From the NCBI RefSeq assembly GCF_000633355.1, contig NZ_AYMQ01000081.1, positions 1 through 34,885 of the forward strand: a stretch of DNA of 34,885 nucleotides, written 5' to 3'. The DNA comes from Serratia sp. H1w (GTDB taxonomy: Bacteria > Pseudomonadota > Gammaproteobacteria > Enterobacterales > Enterobacteriaceae). Each line of letters begins with the position of its first letter. The stretch's first letter is position 1. The notes under the pieces were generated by a model. It was not told the DNA's origin. It worked only from the letters and a program-made list of their open reading frames with translations, and did no database searches. Made by a program: the position numbers and the translations under genes. This document shows positions 8,736 to 18,538 of the stretch, in pieces.

Positions 8736-10835
8736 TTAGAAATCCAATTGAACGACAGCACCCACCAGGCGCGGCCGCTGAATAACCGCCGTCGAAACGT
8801 CGTTATTCATCACCATGATGCGTTTGTCCGAATCAAACAGGTTTTGCGCAAACACGCTGACGCGTCCTTGCTTGAAGGTGTAAGCCAACTGCATATTGGC
8901 AATCGCTTTGGAGGGGATTTTCCCGCGTTGATCGTTGTCGTATTGGGAATAATAGGTATCGGAATACGTCACGTTGCCGCTTAATTCCAACCCGGGCATA
9001 AGATTATATTTCGCCCCCATATTGGCGGTGACTGCTGGAGCGCGCGGTAATTCATGCCCATCGATCCTGCTGTCGGAGAATTTCTTGATTTTGGTTTTTA
9101 ATAACCCCACCGAGCTATTCAACTCAAAATTCCCCGTCGGTTTCCAGATAGCCCCAAGCTCAGCGCCATAGGTTTCGACCTTATCTGCATTGCGGATCAT
9201 CATTGAACTCATGTTGGAGTCCAGATAATACGGCAACTGCATGTCTTTGTAGTCGTTATAGAACAGGTTGGTGATGATCTCGATATCAAGATCCCTGATG
9301 CCATGGCGGCTATACAGCTCATAGTTCCAGACATATTCGGGATCGTAGGTATAGTTGATCAACGGCGCGGAAAACGTCATCCCAGCACCACCGCCGTTAT
9401 AGCCGCGGGCCACTTTGGCGCCAAAGGTTTGTCGCGATGAAGGCTTCCACGCGACATCCAGTTTGGGCAGGAACACATCCCAGGTTTCATCGAAATCGAC
9501 CTTACGCGCCTTGCCGCCTTTGCGTTGACGGTGCTCTCTCTCCACCCGGCTGGCGACGGTAATATCAATATGGGGTAACGCAGCCCAGGTCATTTCACCA
9601 AAGGCGGCGTAGGTATCTGTTTTATCCTTGAACGGGCTACCGCCTGGAAACAGGTTCACAAACTCATCCTGTGAGGCATGGAAGTAACGGGCACCAACCA
9701 GACCGCGCCAACGATCGTTTGGTGTACCAAACAGCACCAGCGGCTCTACTTGCCACTCTTTCCCTTCAATGTCGGCCCACGGCAGCGTTTCGACGGTGCG
9801 GCGATGGTTATTAAAATCAGTATAAATCAGCTTGTTCTGGACGCTTAACTGCTCCGAAGGCTCCCAGGCGATATCCCAGATACCACTGGTGGATTGGGTC
9901 TCAATAACCGGGCGACGCCGGTCAAAACGGGCACTGACATGGTTGGCCGGGCTTAACGCTTCATTCTGCGGCGCTTGGCTCTCATAGTGATTTATCGCAA
10001 GCTTGGTGGTGAGATCGCGCAGCCCGGCCGGGTTGTACAACAGCTTTCCACGGACGTTGGTCACTTCGATTTCACGCGGATTACCCACCGGATCGTAGGA
10101 GATCAGATCGACAAAACTCTCACGCCGCTGGCGATCGGCGCTCAGACGAAACGCCAGTTGATCCTCAACAATCGGTCCCGATAGCATGGCGGAAGTTTGA
10201 GTCGTGTCCTGATTACCGCCCCCGGCCCTGACCGCCGACGTCCAGTCAAACGTCGGATCCTTGCTGCTCATCACCACGGCACCAGCAATCGCGTTGCGCC
10301 CCTGAATGTAGTTCTGCGGCCCTCGATAGACTTCGACCCGTTCCATATCCCACAGGGATTGCGGCCCGACGGCCAGTTCGTTGTAGGTAAGGGAACGCCC
10401 ATCCAATGAGAGGTTCATGCGTGGCCGCGTACCGCTCAGGAAGGCGTTGGCACCATTGGCTGGCCCTGAGCCATCAATGCCACGAATGGTTGGGATATCG
10501 TTGCCAATACCGGTATCCACGACGTTGACCGTCATTTTTAATAAGTCAGACACCTGCGCTGCACCGGGCAGAGAATCGATCCTCACATCATCAAATACCT
10601 CAATACTTGAGCTGGTATCGTAAATAGTGCGCCTTACTTTTTCGCCGGTGACAATAATGGTGTCTGGCTCGTTATTCTCACTGCGTATTGGGGGGGCATC
10701 GGCAGCAATAGCCTCTGCGGCAACAAAGACACATAACCCCAGAACGGCAGAGGGAATATCATATTTTTCAGTAATACGGTGAGGCAGGTTACCTAGTGGA
10801 GCCGAGATTTTCTTATCACCCTTTAGTTCGCTCAT
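8736..10835 (-). CDS. TonB-dependent outer-membrane ferric-siderophore receptor
   Basis: The 699-residue protein carries a TonB-box-like DTIIVTGEKV near residue 60. A plug domain follows (PTIRGIDGSG, VEVYRGPQNYIQGRNAIAGAV), then a long beta-barrel ending in the expected terminal phenylalanine (GAVVQLDF). It should import the iron complex of the siderophore made by the adjacent NRPS genes. The ATG at 10835 has AGGAG eight bases upstream and is preferred over an upstream TTG. The N-terminus has about 30 polar residues before a hydrophobic core (SAVLGLCVFVAAEAIAADA), a long n-region for a signal peptide. A Fur-box-like site lies upstream at 10992-11010. It heads the minus-strand run receptor, NRPS, YncE-like, speD, though a 225-base gap with a palindromic repeat follows it. 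Confidence 0.93.
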   Translation of the reverse strand: MSELKGDKKISAPLGNLPHRITEKYDIPSAVLGLCVFVAAEAIAADAPPIRSENNEPDTIIVTGEKVRRTIYDTSSSIEVFDDVRIDSLPGAAQVSDLLKMTVNVVDTGIGNDIPTIRGIDGSGPANGANAFLSGTRPRMNLSLDGRSLTYNELAVGPQSLWDMERVEVYRGPQNYIQGRNAIAGAVVMSSKDPTFDWTSAVRAGGGNQDTTQTSAMLSGPIVEDQLAFRLSADRQRRESFVDLISYDPVGNPREIEVTNVRGKLLYNPAGLRDLTTKLAINHYESQAPQNEALSPANHVSARFDRRRPVIETQSTSGIWDIAWEPSEQLSVQNKLIYTDFNNHRRTVETLPWADIEGKEWQVEPLVLFGTPNDRWRGLVGARYFHASQDEFVNLFPGGSPFKDKTDTYAAFGEMTWAALPHIDITVASRVEREHRQRKGGKARKVDFDETWDVFLPKLDVAWKPSSRQTFGAKVARGYNGGGAGMTFSAPLINYTYDPEYVWNYELYSRHGIRDLDIEIITNLFYNDYKDMQLPYYLDSNMSSMMIRNADKVETYGAELGAIWKPTGNFELNSSVGLLKTKIKKFSDSRIDGHELPRAPAVTANMGAKYNLMPGLELSGNVTYSDTYYSQYDNDQRGKIPSKAIANMQLAYTFKQGRVSVFAQNLFDSDKRIMVMNNDVSTAVIQRPRLVGAVVQLDF

Positions 10836-10991
10836 TGATTTCTCCTTTGCCAAATGCGCACTAAATTTTTAGTTTTTCAACTGAGCGACAAAGAACACAC
10901 TGCTTAATAGCTGGCCTTTACGGCCTTATTATTCGTCATCGACTGGCATTTCCCGAGGTACGTCAACCAGAAGGCAAACACATTTATAATC

Positions 10992-11010
10992 ACAAACGAT
11001 AATCATTTAC
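10992..11010. promoter_or_regulatory. Fur box upstream of the TonB receptor
   Basis: The core GATAATCATT matches positions 7-16 of the 19-base Fur consensus, and 13 of 19 positions match overall by hand count. It sits about 160 bases upstream of the receptor start in the gap between the receptor and the FepG-like gene. It predicts repression by iron-loaded Fur. Confidence 0.65.
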
Positions 11011-11062
11011 AAAATTGAATGCAAACCAATTTGATCAAAAATGCGACAAACATCCCCAAGCC

Positions 11063-12049
11063 TTAACGGGGGCCACCGCGCAGCAACAGAACCAATAAAT
11101 ATCCACCACCTATCACCCCAGTCATTAATCCAACCGGCATCGTCAGCCCTGATGGCTGTATCTGAGCGGCAATGTCAGCCCCTAACAGTAGGCATCCGCC
11201 CACCAGCCCCGCGCTGACCACCGGCAGGTTTGGGCTACGTGTCAGGCGCATTGCCAACTGTGGTGCCATGAGTGCGATAAAAGCGATTGGCCCCGCAGCA
11301 CTGGTTGCCACCGCAGCCAGGATCACCCCACAAAACGTCATGACCTTACGGATCAGCTGTACACGTACCCCCAGTTGGTTGGCAACCTCATCCCCCATTC
11401 TTATGATGTTCTGCTCCCTGGCACACATCAGCACCACCGGCAATAACAACGCAATGCTGGTAGCCACCGGGATAACGTGCAGCCAGTTTCGTCCCTGAGT
11501 GGTCCCCGCCAGCCATAGCGTAGCCATCACGGCATTATCAATATCGCCCTTAACCAACAACAGGCCATTCAAGGCACTGAGTACCGCGCCGACGCCAATG
11601 CCCATCAATATCAGGCGGTATCCCTTTACCACACCGCGATGGTGGGCTAACCAGTAGACCAACAGTGATGTTGCCAACCCCCCGACCACTGCCGACAACA
11701 CAATCGCTATAGCGTTACCGTTGAGCAGTACAATCTGCACAATCGCACCGGTTGCCGCACCGGTGGTAAAGCCGATAACGTCTGGCGACCCAAGCGCATT
11801 ACGCGATACCGACTGAAAAATCGCCCCAGAAATGCCCAAAGCGCAGCCCACTAAAATCGCGGTCAACACACGCGGCAGGCGGATCGCTCTGACAATTTGC
11901 TGCGCCATGGGGTTGCCCTCCCCGCTTATGGCCTGCAAAACGCTCGATACCGGCAGCGTAAAGCGCCCTACCGTCAGCGCGAACATGGCAGCAACCAGCA
12001 GCAGAGAGACCAAAACCAGGCACACTAGCACCGCCCTGTTGGCGCTCAT
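11063..12049 (-). CDS. FepG-like ferric-siderophore ABC transporter permease
   Basis: The 328-residue protein is a FecCD-family inner-membrane permease with about nine to ten hydrophobic helices. The motif SGAIFQSVSRNALGSPDVIGF and a late AAGPIAFIALMAPQLA are close to those of FepG. The start at 12049 is chosen because its ATG overlaps the upstream permease stop by four bases (ATGA). An earlier in-frame start would intrude further into that gene. It should pair with the FepD-like subunit to move the ferric siderophore from periplasm to cytoplasm. No ATPase gene follows; the region after it is the receptor promoter. Confidence 0.9.
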   Translation of the reverse strand: MSANRAVLVCLVLVSLLLVAAMFALTVGRFTLPVSSVLQAISGEGNPMAQQIVRAIRLPRVLTAILVGCALGISGAIFQSVSRNALGSPDVIGFTTGAATGAIVQIVLLNGNAIAIVLSAVVGGLATSLLVYWLAHHRGVVKGYRLILMGIGVGAVLSALNGLLLVKGDIDNAVMATLWLAGTTQGRNWLHVIPVATSIALLLPVVLMCAREQNIIRMGDEVANQLGVRVQLIRKVMTFCGVILAAVATSAAGPIAFIALMAPQLAMRLTRSPNLPVVSAGLVGGCLLLGADIAAQIQPSGLTMPVGLMTGVIGGGYLLVLLLRGGPR

Positions 12050-13041
12050 ATCCGCTCCCCCTGCCAACGCTTCACCAACCACACAAAGCAGGGGCCACCG
12101 ATCAACGCCACCATGATGCCAACGCTGACCTCACCGGGATAACCAATCACGCGTCCCAGAATATCGGCCAGCAACACTACCACGGCAGAAAACAACATGG
12201 CCCAGGGCAATAGCGCTCGATGCTGTGATCCGGCAACGGCACGGGCAAAGTGCGGCGCGGTCAGGCCAACAAAGACGACTGGCCCAGCGGCTGCCGTGGC
12301 CGCACCGGCCAGGATCACGATAATTAACGCGGACATCGCCAACAGCCAGCGTGGATTAACGCCGAGCGCCTGGCCGCTCTCCGAGCCGAGCGCCGCGATG
12401 TCCAACATTTTGCTGCCTGCCAGCGCCAGCAATAGACCCACGCCGACCAACATGGCAACCGGAAGCAGTACGTCGAATCCTCTTCCCTGTAACGAGCCAA
12501 TCACCCAGTGCCGAAAGCGATCGAACGCCTGCGTGTCACTATTGATGATGACAAGCTGCGTCAGGCTAAGCAGCACAATGGTTAGCGCCGCCCCGGCCAA
12601 CACAACCTTCACCGGATTATTGCCATCAATGCCACCAATCAGTAACACCGCAATGCTGACCAGCGCCGCACCAGCCATACCAAACCACATCGTGCTAAAG
12701 ACATCCGTCACGTTAAACAGCCCAATCGACAGGACGATCGCCAATGTGGCACCGGCATTCACACCGAGTAAGCCAGGATCGGCCAGAGGGTTACGGGTAA
12801 GCGTCTGCATAATGACACCGGCCGCGCCAAGTGCCGCGCCAACCACCATCGCTAATAAGGTGCGCGGCAACCGCAGATAGCAAACCAGCAAATGCTCGCT
12901 ATTGAGGGGATCAAACTGCGTAAGCGCCTGCCAAACCACCGCAGGAGCAATGGCACGAGCACCGAAATAGAGGCTGAAGAAGCCGAGAGCCAACAGCAAA
13001 ACCAGGCCTGGGATCAGGCCAGCCTGTCGCCAAGCAAGCAT
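12046..13041 (-). CDS. FepD-like ferric-siderophore ABC transporter permease
   Basis: The 331-residue FecCD-family permease has the hallmark MQTLTRNPLADPGLLGVNAG, nearly identical to FepD, and AAAGPVVFVGLTAPHFAR. The start at 13041 (MLAWRQAGL) lies immediately after the stop of the binding-protein gene, separated by one base, which fixes it. The longer open frame upstream only overlaps that gene. Multiple hydrophobic helices place it in the inner membrane. It is the middle gene of a three-gene binding protein-permease-permease operon that lacks the ATPase. Confidence 0.9.
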   Translation of the reverse strand: MLAWRQAGLIPGLVLLLALGFFSLYFGARAIAPAVVWQALTQFDPLNSEHLLVCYLRLPRTLLAMVVGAALGAAGVIMQTLTRNPLADPGLLGVNAGATLAIVLSIGLFNVTDVFSTMWFGMAGAALVSIAVLLIGGIDGNNPVKVVLAGAALTIVLLSLTQLVIINSDTQAFDRFRHWVIGSLQGRGFDVLLPVAMLVGVGLLLALAGSKMLDIAALGSESGQALGVNPRWLLAMSALIIVILAGAATAAAGPVVFVGLTAPHFARAVAGSQHRALLPWAMLFSAVVVLLADILGRVIGYPGEVSVGIMVALIGGPCFVWLVKRWQGERI

Positions 13042-13042
13042 T

Positions 13043-13996
13043 TCACCGCTCCTGCATTGGGGGGTTGGGAAAATGACGGACAATTTCTGCCACCATCTCA
13101 CTGGCACTGTAGTAATCCACCCGGAACGCATGTGCACCCAAGCTGAAAACCCTGCGTTGTTGTACCGAAGGCAAACGCTGGAGCAGCGGGTCATGCAAAA
13201 ATTCGTTGATCCTGACATCACCTGCGCTCAGCAGAAACGTGGTGCCAGCCGTTAACTGCGTCAGATTCTCATATTCGGCCCAGATAAAGTCACCGGAGCG
13301 GGTAAGATTGCTTTGCCATGCCGGATTGGGTGCTTCGATCGAAAACCCCAGCGACGCCAGTAAACGAGCATGGACGCTCTCGGGTGTCGCAATGGGGTTA
13401 ACCGTTCCCGGGCCGTTAAAATTGATAATATTGGCTTGCCCGTCAGGAATGCGGATCTGCTGGCGGGCATTGGCAAGTCGCGCGTCAAAACCCGCAATAC
13501 GTTGTTCAACCTGCGCCTCAAGGCCCAGCGCGGTTCCCAGCTCACGGGCCAACGCTTGCCAGGTCTGGTTGCCGTAATTGACGATAACCACCGGTGCAAT
13601 AGCCCGTAACTCCGCCAGATGGGCAAAGGATGAATCCGCGCCATTGATTGAGACGATGATTAAATCAGGCGCTATGGCATAGACCTGCTCAAGATCGATG
13701 CTGCCAGCGGGCCAAATCTTGGCGATCTTCCGCTCTTCAGCCACCGCGGCCCACTGACCGAAGAATTGACCGTTCACCGCAGTCGCGCTGGCGACAACCG
13801 GCGCATCGATCGCCAGTAGCGTTCCGGTGACGCTGACGGAGGTAGAGAGGATACGCAAGGGAGGCGCCAGGATCTGGGTTACAGAACCCTCCGCGTTGTG
13901 AAACTCCCGTGGCCAGCCTTGCGCAAAGCTTTGGCTACAGGCCATAATCCAGGAAAATAGCAATAAAACCATCCATTTATCCAGTAAAAACCTCAT
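13043..13996 (-). CDS. FepB-like periplasmic ferric-siderophore binding protein
   Basis: The 317-residue protein has a signal peptide (MVLLLFSWIMACSQSFAQG). The body closely follows FepB, with STSVSVTGTLLAIDAPVVAS, APDLIIVSINGADS, and a C-terminal FRVDYYSASEM (FRLDYYSA in FepB). FepB binds ferric enterobactin-type catecholates in the periplasm, so the ligand here is probably a catecholate too. The ATG has AAGGAG upstream. It is the first gene of the transport operon and reads away from the Cy-Cy-A NRPS, sharing a 188-base intergenic region that contains a Fur-box-like site. Confidence 0.9.
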   Translation of the reverse strand: MRFLLDKWMVLLLFSWIMACSQSFAQGWPREFHNAEGSVTQILAPPLRILSTSVSVTGTLLAIDAPVVASATAVNGQFFGQWAAVAEERKIAKIWPAGSIDLEQVYAIAPDLIIVSINGADSSFAHLAELRAIAPVVIVNYGNQTWQALARELGTALGLEAQVEQRIAGFDARLANARQQIRIPDGQANIINFNGPGTVNPIATPESVHARLLASLGFSIEAPNPAWQSNLTRSGDFIWAEYENLTQLTAGTTFLLSAGDVRINEFLHDPLLQRLPSVQQRRVFSLGAHAFRVDYYSASEMVAEIVRHFPNPPMQER

Positions 13997-14108
13997 CTGC
14001 TGCTTGCTCCTTGTGCATGACTCCGAAGTGCGATATCAACGACCGACGGCGTGAACCCATAGGCTTCACCTAACCTTACTCTGCTCAATGTATCGCCAAC
14101 AACATAAA

Positions 14109-14127
14109 AGTAATAATTTTCATTCGC
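14109..14127. promoter_or_regulatory. Fur box in the divergent promoter of the FepB-like and Cy-Cy-A NRPS genes
   Basis: Read on the minus strand this site matches the 19-base Fur consensus at 13 positions by hand count, around GAATGAAAATTATTA. It lies in the 188-base region between two divergent genes, so one site could control both transport and synthesis. Confidence 0.6.
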
Positions 14128-14184
14128 ATTAAGGTTTGCTATATATTTATACGGCTTCCGTGGGCAATTCAGGAACGATATGCA

Positions 14185-17100
14185 ATGAAATCATTGACTC
14201 CAATGCAGGCGGCTTCATGGGTAGGCAAGCAATCTCCGCAGGCATTAGGCGGCGTTGCCGCGCATTTGTACGCAGAATTCGATGGCGCGATCACCGACAT
14301 CCCCCGCTTTCGTCACGCAGTGGACGCTCTCTATCATGCCAACCCAATGCTGCGTCTGCATGTCACCGCCGAAGGGCAACAGCATGTGGTTGCCCATCAC
14401 CCGCCGCCGGACGTTGATGACTTTTGCCACCACTCACCAGCGGAAGTACAACGGTTGCTGGCTGACAAGCGGCGGCGGATGGAGAACCAACAGTTGCTGC
14501 GGGATAAAGGCTATCCCTGCGAAATCAGCCTGACGTTATTGCCCGGCCAGGCCAGCCGGCTGCATATCGATCTGGATATGATCGCTGCCGATGCCATCTC
14601 CTTTCGCATCGTGGTGGAAACTCTCGCCCGCTTCTACCAACAGCCACCGCCTTACTGCGCCCCAGTGATGGAGGTGGCCTGGTTTCGCTACCTGACTCAG
14701 CGCACCAGCGATCCTCTGCTGCTCAGCGCCAGAGAGCGGGATCGCACCTGGTGGCGGCAGCGTTTATCCGACATACCCCCTGCTCCCCCCTTAGCGGGTA
14801 CGGACGGGCTATGTCAGACCCGCAGAATGGCAATCCCGCTGACACCTCAAACCAGCCATGCCTTGCAGAACTGCGCGCGCGAGCACCATCTGACGCTAAG
14901 CTCGCTGTTCCTCGCGTTGTTCACCCTGACAATGGTTGAAGGCTTCCAGCAGCCCGCGTTGCGTATCAATGTACCGACTTTTTTCCGTGATCCAGAGATA
15001 GCAGGCGCTGCTGACATCGTCGGTGATTTTTCCGATCTGTTATTATTCAGTGCCGATGTACACCCCAACCAAACGCTGCTGCATCATTGCCAGCGCACCA
15101 TGGCGCAGTTGCACACAATCATCAGCCATGGCGGCTATTCCGGAGTGAGCGTGATGCGCGATCTTTCGCGTCTGCATGGCCAGTTGCAATATTCGCCCAT
15201 CGTCTTTACCGCCGGGTTCGGCATTCCCGGAGGCGTATTGTTCTCTGAGCGGGTCGACAAACAGTTGGGTGAGTTGGGGTGGGTTATCTCTCAAGGGCCG
15301 CAGGTCGCGTTAGACGCGCAAGTGGCCTGGATTGGCGATCAAATACTGATCAACTGGGACGTCCGTGAAGACGCATTTCCCCCTGGCCAACTGCATCAGC
15401 TTTTTACACGCTTTCATGCGTTCGCCGAACGCTTGGCTGTCGTACCACAGCACCTTCATGACAACGTTTCCCACTGGTTGGCGGTGCCGCACCGGGCAGA
15501 GGGAATGGGGAAACCATTAACGGCGCTCCAAGTGGCCTATCTGCTGGGAAGAGGTGAACAATGGCCACTCGGTGGCGTTGCCATGCACGATTTCAGAACC
15601 TTTCGGGGGCACATCGATCCAGCGCATTTTCGCCGTCGGCTGGCAGAGTTAGTCAATCACTTCGCAGCGTTGCGCACCCGGATCGATACACAAACCCAGC
15701 GGCAGCACATCCTGCCTGATCTGGAACCTCATCTGGAAGAGATCGACCTGTGCGATGCCAGTGAAGAAGAGGCGGCGAAGCAAATACGTCAGCTACAACA
15801 GCATTACCAACAACTATGCCACGATCCGTCCTCGCCTCCCTGGCGGATCATTCTGATTACTTTACCCGGCGCAACGGAGTCCCTGATATTCACCAGCTTC
15901 GATGCACTGATCCTCGACGGGCAAGGGATCTCACATATTATCGCCCGACTATTTGATCGGCAGCCACTTAAGGCATATGCGCATGACCAAGCGCCACTGC
16001 GAGAAGATGAAAAACAGCGGGAACGGGCAAAAGCGTGGTGGCATGACAAACTGGCACAGGCCGTTACGCCTTCCCCGCTTCCCTGGCAGCAACCTTTGGG
16101 CGAGATCGTACATCCCCGCTGGCGGCGCGAACAACAAACCCTAGATGCCAGTCACCTGAAGCAACTCACGCGCCTTGGCACGTCCCAGGGATTGTTTGCC
16201 AACACGACGCTGTCAGCTATCGTGCTCGACACGCTGGCGCTGTGGTCGGAAGATGAGGCGCTCACAGTCGGCATACCTGTTGCCTTCCCGGCCAAAGAGG
16301 GGCAACCCGCCAATCGATCAACGTTTATTGCCATTCACTACAGCCGTCTTCGTCAGACATTTGACGACAGTGCCCAACGTTTGCAGGAAGATATTCTCGG
16401 CGGATTGCAAAACCTTGCCTGGTCGGGTGTCGATCTGGCTCGTCAGTTAACACCGCGAGCTGCACGTGCACCGGCGCTCTCGGTGATCCTGACCAACTGC
16501 CTGAACTGGGAAACATTACCAGCCAACGCACCAATCCGTGCCGAAGGTGGCCTGACCCAAACGCCGCAGGTCGCTCTGGATATTCGCCTGATGCATGATG
16601 AGCAGCGTAATCTGCTGCTGATTGCCGATTATGTTGAGCAGGCGCTGGCACCCGGGCAGGTCAGCGTTATGCTAAGTGCCATCCATCAACGCATGCTGCG
16701 TATGATCTCTCAAGGTTCGCTGGATGTTCCCGCCCGCGAGGCGATGAATTACCCGCATTACCGGGCTAATACGCCCATTGGCACCGCCGTGAGCGATGAT
16801 TTTCTGGGCCGTATCGCAGAAAATCTCTATTCCGGGGCTCGCGATGGGGTGGCGGTGATCTGTGGGGAGCAACAATTACGCTGGCAGGCGCTGGGTGAAC
16901 TCGTCGCCAGCATGGCCAACGGACTGCTCGCGCGTCAGTTGGGTGTGGAAAGCGTGGTAGCGATTTACCTGCCGCGTAGCCTGGAACATATCGCTATCTC
17001 GCTAGCCTGCGCGCTATTAGGGATAGTCCGGGTGCCGATAGATATCAATTCGCCAGCGGAACGGACGCGTTATTTACTGGAAAATTGTCAGCCACAGCTG

Positions 17101-18528
17101 GTGATAGGTGAGGAAGACGCTGCGCTCCCTGGCTCAGTTACGCCTGAAGCGCTGAAATCCACTGATGTCTGTCCACCTCGGTTTAACGCTCAGAGCGACA
17201 GCAATCAGCCCGCCTATTATCTCTATACCTCCGGCACCACGGGCAAGCCAAAGTGCGTCGTACTGAATAACCGGGCGACGGCCAACGTGCTTGGGCAAAC
17301 CCTTGCGCACTGGCAGATTACCGAACGGGATGTCTTTATCTCAGTGACACCGTTGCACCATGATATGTCGGTCTTTGACGTGTTTGCCTCGCTCAGCGTT
17401 GGGGCAACGCTAGTGCTACCCGCCAAGTGCGAGGAGAAAGACGCCATCAGTTGGGGCCGCCTGGTTGAACAACACCGGGTCACGCTATGGTGTTCCGTGC
17501 CGGCGATCCTGGAAATGCTGCTGGATTGTGCGACTCCAAGCCAGCTCTCTTCGCTGCGGCTAGTGGCTCAGGGCGGTGATTACATTAAACCGGCAACGAT
17601 CCAGCGCTTACGGGCAAGGCATCCTCATCTGCGGCTGATTTCACTCGGCGGCCCGACGGAAACAACCATCTGGAGTATCTGGCACGAGATCACTGCCAAC
17701 GACGTGGCCCCCATTCCCTATGGCACACCGCTGGTGGGCAATCAGTATTTCATCTGCCATGACAGCGGTGAACACTGTCCTTGCGGCGTATCAGGGCGTA
17801 TCCATACTGCCGGAGTTAATCTGGCCTGTGGCTATCTGGAAAATGGGGTCTTGGTGCAGCACGACTTTGTTAACATTATGACGCCAGAAGGCGTTAGCGA
17901 ACGAACGTTCCGCAGCGGGGATATTGGCTATTACCGGCCAGATGGCGTCATCATGTTTGCCAACCGCATTAATGGCTATGTCAAGATTCGCGGCGTGCGG
18001 GTTTCACTGCCGGAAATCGAGGAGGCATTGCGCCAACATCCAGCCATTGACGATATTGTGGTGCTTGATTACGCGGTGGACGACACAGAAGATAAATCGC
18101 TGGGCGCAGTCTATTTATCCTGTGAGCAAACGCCGCTCAACGCGTCGGAGCTACGCAACTTTGCGCGGCGCTATTTGCCTGGAACTCACATCCCTGGCCG
18201 CTTCATACGGCAAACTCACTTCCCCCTCTCGGCGAATGGCAAAGTCGATCGCCATGCGCTGCGTAGCCAACTCGAGCAATCTCATTCAACAACGCCAACC
18301 CCCTTTACGGCACCACAGCAAAAAGTGCTGGAGATCTATAGCTCCGTGATGGGTCAGCCGTTACGGCCTGAATGGCATCAACAAACCGCGTTTCTCGCCA
18401 TGGGTCTGAAATTCAGCCATCTGCCAACGCTGGCAGAGAAACTCAACTCGGCATTTAGCGTCTCGCTGTCAGTGGCAGCGTTGATAAAGTGCAAAAACGC
18501 CGCAGACGTTTGTGCGCTGCTGCAATAA
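14185..18528 (+). CDS. Siderophore NRPS, Cy-Cy-A with a degenerate C-terminal carrier (VibF N-terminal half-like)
   Basis: The 1447-residue protein has two heterocyclization domains. The first (~1-430) contains the DxxxxD motif as DMIAAD; the second begins near residue 442 (LTALQVAYLLGRGEQ) and contains DALILD. An adenylation domain spans ~870-1370 with YTSGTTGKPK, LGGPTETTIW, FRSGDIGYYRPDG, GYVKIRGVRVSLPEIE and the catalytic lysine in ANGKVDR. HDMSVFD supplies the aspartate that binds an amino-acid amino group, so it loads an amino acid and not an aryl acid. Threonine is likely by analogy with VibF. The last ~70 residues look like a carrier, but the serine position reads GLKFSH, with Phe1410 where Ser is expected. 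The A3 motif has Cys in place of the usual Gly (KPKC). The aryl-oxazoline would then be built on the carrier of the protein encoded at 6300-8510. Confidence 0.88.
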   Translation: MKSLTPMQAASWVGKQSPQALGGVAAHLYAEFDGAITDIPRFRHAVDALYHANPMLRLHVTAEGQQHVVAHHPPPDVDDFCHHSPAEVQRLLADKRRRMENQQLLRDKGYPCEISLTLLPGQASRLHIDLDMIAADAISFRIVVETLARFYQQPPPYCAPVMEVAWFRYLTQRTSDPLLLSARERDRTWWRQRLSDIPPAPPLAGTDGLCQTRRMAIPLTPQTSHALQNCAREHHLTLSSLFLALFTLTMVEGFQQPALRINVPTFFRDPEIAGAADIVGDFSDLLLFSADVHPNQTLLHHCQRTMAQLHTIISHGGYSGVSVMRDLSRLHGQLQYSPIVFTAGFGIPGGVLFSERVDKQLGELGWVISQGPQVALDAQVAWIGDQILINWDVREDAFPPGQLHQLFTRFHAFAERLAVVPQHLHDNVSHWLAVPHRAEGMGKPLTALQVAYLLGRGEQWPLGGVAMHDFRTFRGHIDPAHFRRRLAELVNHFAALRTRIDTQTQRQHILPDLEPHLEEIDLCDASEEEAAKQIRQLQQHYQQLCHDPSSPPWRIILITLPGATESLIFTSFDALILDGQGISHIIARLFDRQPLKAYAHDQAPLREDEKQRERAKAWWHDKLAQAVTPSPLPWQQPLGEIVHPRWRREQQTLDASHLKQLTRLGTSQGLFANTTLSAIVLDTLALWSEDEALTVGIPVAFPAKEGQPANRSTFIAIHYSRLRQTFDDSAQRLQEDILGGLQNLAWSGVDLARQLTPRAARAPALSVILTNCLNWETLPANAPIRAEGGLTQTPQVALDIRLMHDEQRNLLLIADYVEQALAPGQVSVMLSAIHQRMLRMISQGSLDVPAREAMNYPHYRANTPIGTAVSDDFLGRIAENLYSGARDGVAVICGEQQLRWQALGELVASMANGLLARQLGVESVVAIYLPRSLEHIAISLACALLGIVRVPIDINSPAERTRYLLENCQPQLVIGEEDAALPGSVTPEALKSTDVCPPRFNAQSDSNQPAYYLYTSGTTGKPKCVVLNNRATANVLGQTLAHWQITERDVFISVTPLHHDMSVFDVFASLSVGATLVLPAKCEEKDAISWGRLVEQHRVTLWCSVPAILEMLLDCATPSQLSSLRLVAQGGDYIKPATIQRLRARHPHLRLISLGGPTETTIWSIWHEITANDVAPIPYGTPLVGNQYFICHDSGEHCPCGVSGRIHTAGVNLACGYLENGVLVQHDFVNIMTPEGVSERTFRSGDIGYYRPDGVIMFANRINGYVKIRGVRVSLPEIEEALRQHPAIDDIVVLDYAVDDTEDKSLGAVYLSCEQTPLNASELRNFARRYLPGTHIPGRFIRQTHFPLSANGKVDRHALRSQLEQSHSTTPTPFTAPQQKVLEIYSSVMGQPLRPEWHQQTAFLAMGLKFSHLPTLAEKLNSAFSVSLSVAALIKCKNAADVCALLQ

Positions 18529-18538
18529 ATAGCCTATC

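Noticed and set aside
12197-12880. 227-residue open frame on the plus strand
   Set aside because: It lies wholly opposite the FepD-like permease gene, has low-complexity Ala/Pro/Thr composition and no recognisable domain; it is a shadow of a GC-rich gene.
14185-18528. Yersiniabactin- or pyochelin-type thiazoline synthesis
   Set aside because: No polyketide, reductase, methyltransferase or thioesterase domain is present, and the tandem Cy plus VibH-like and C-PCP-C partners fit the VibF system better.
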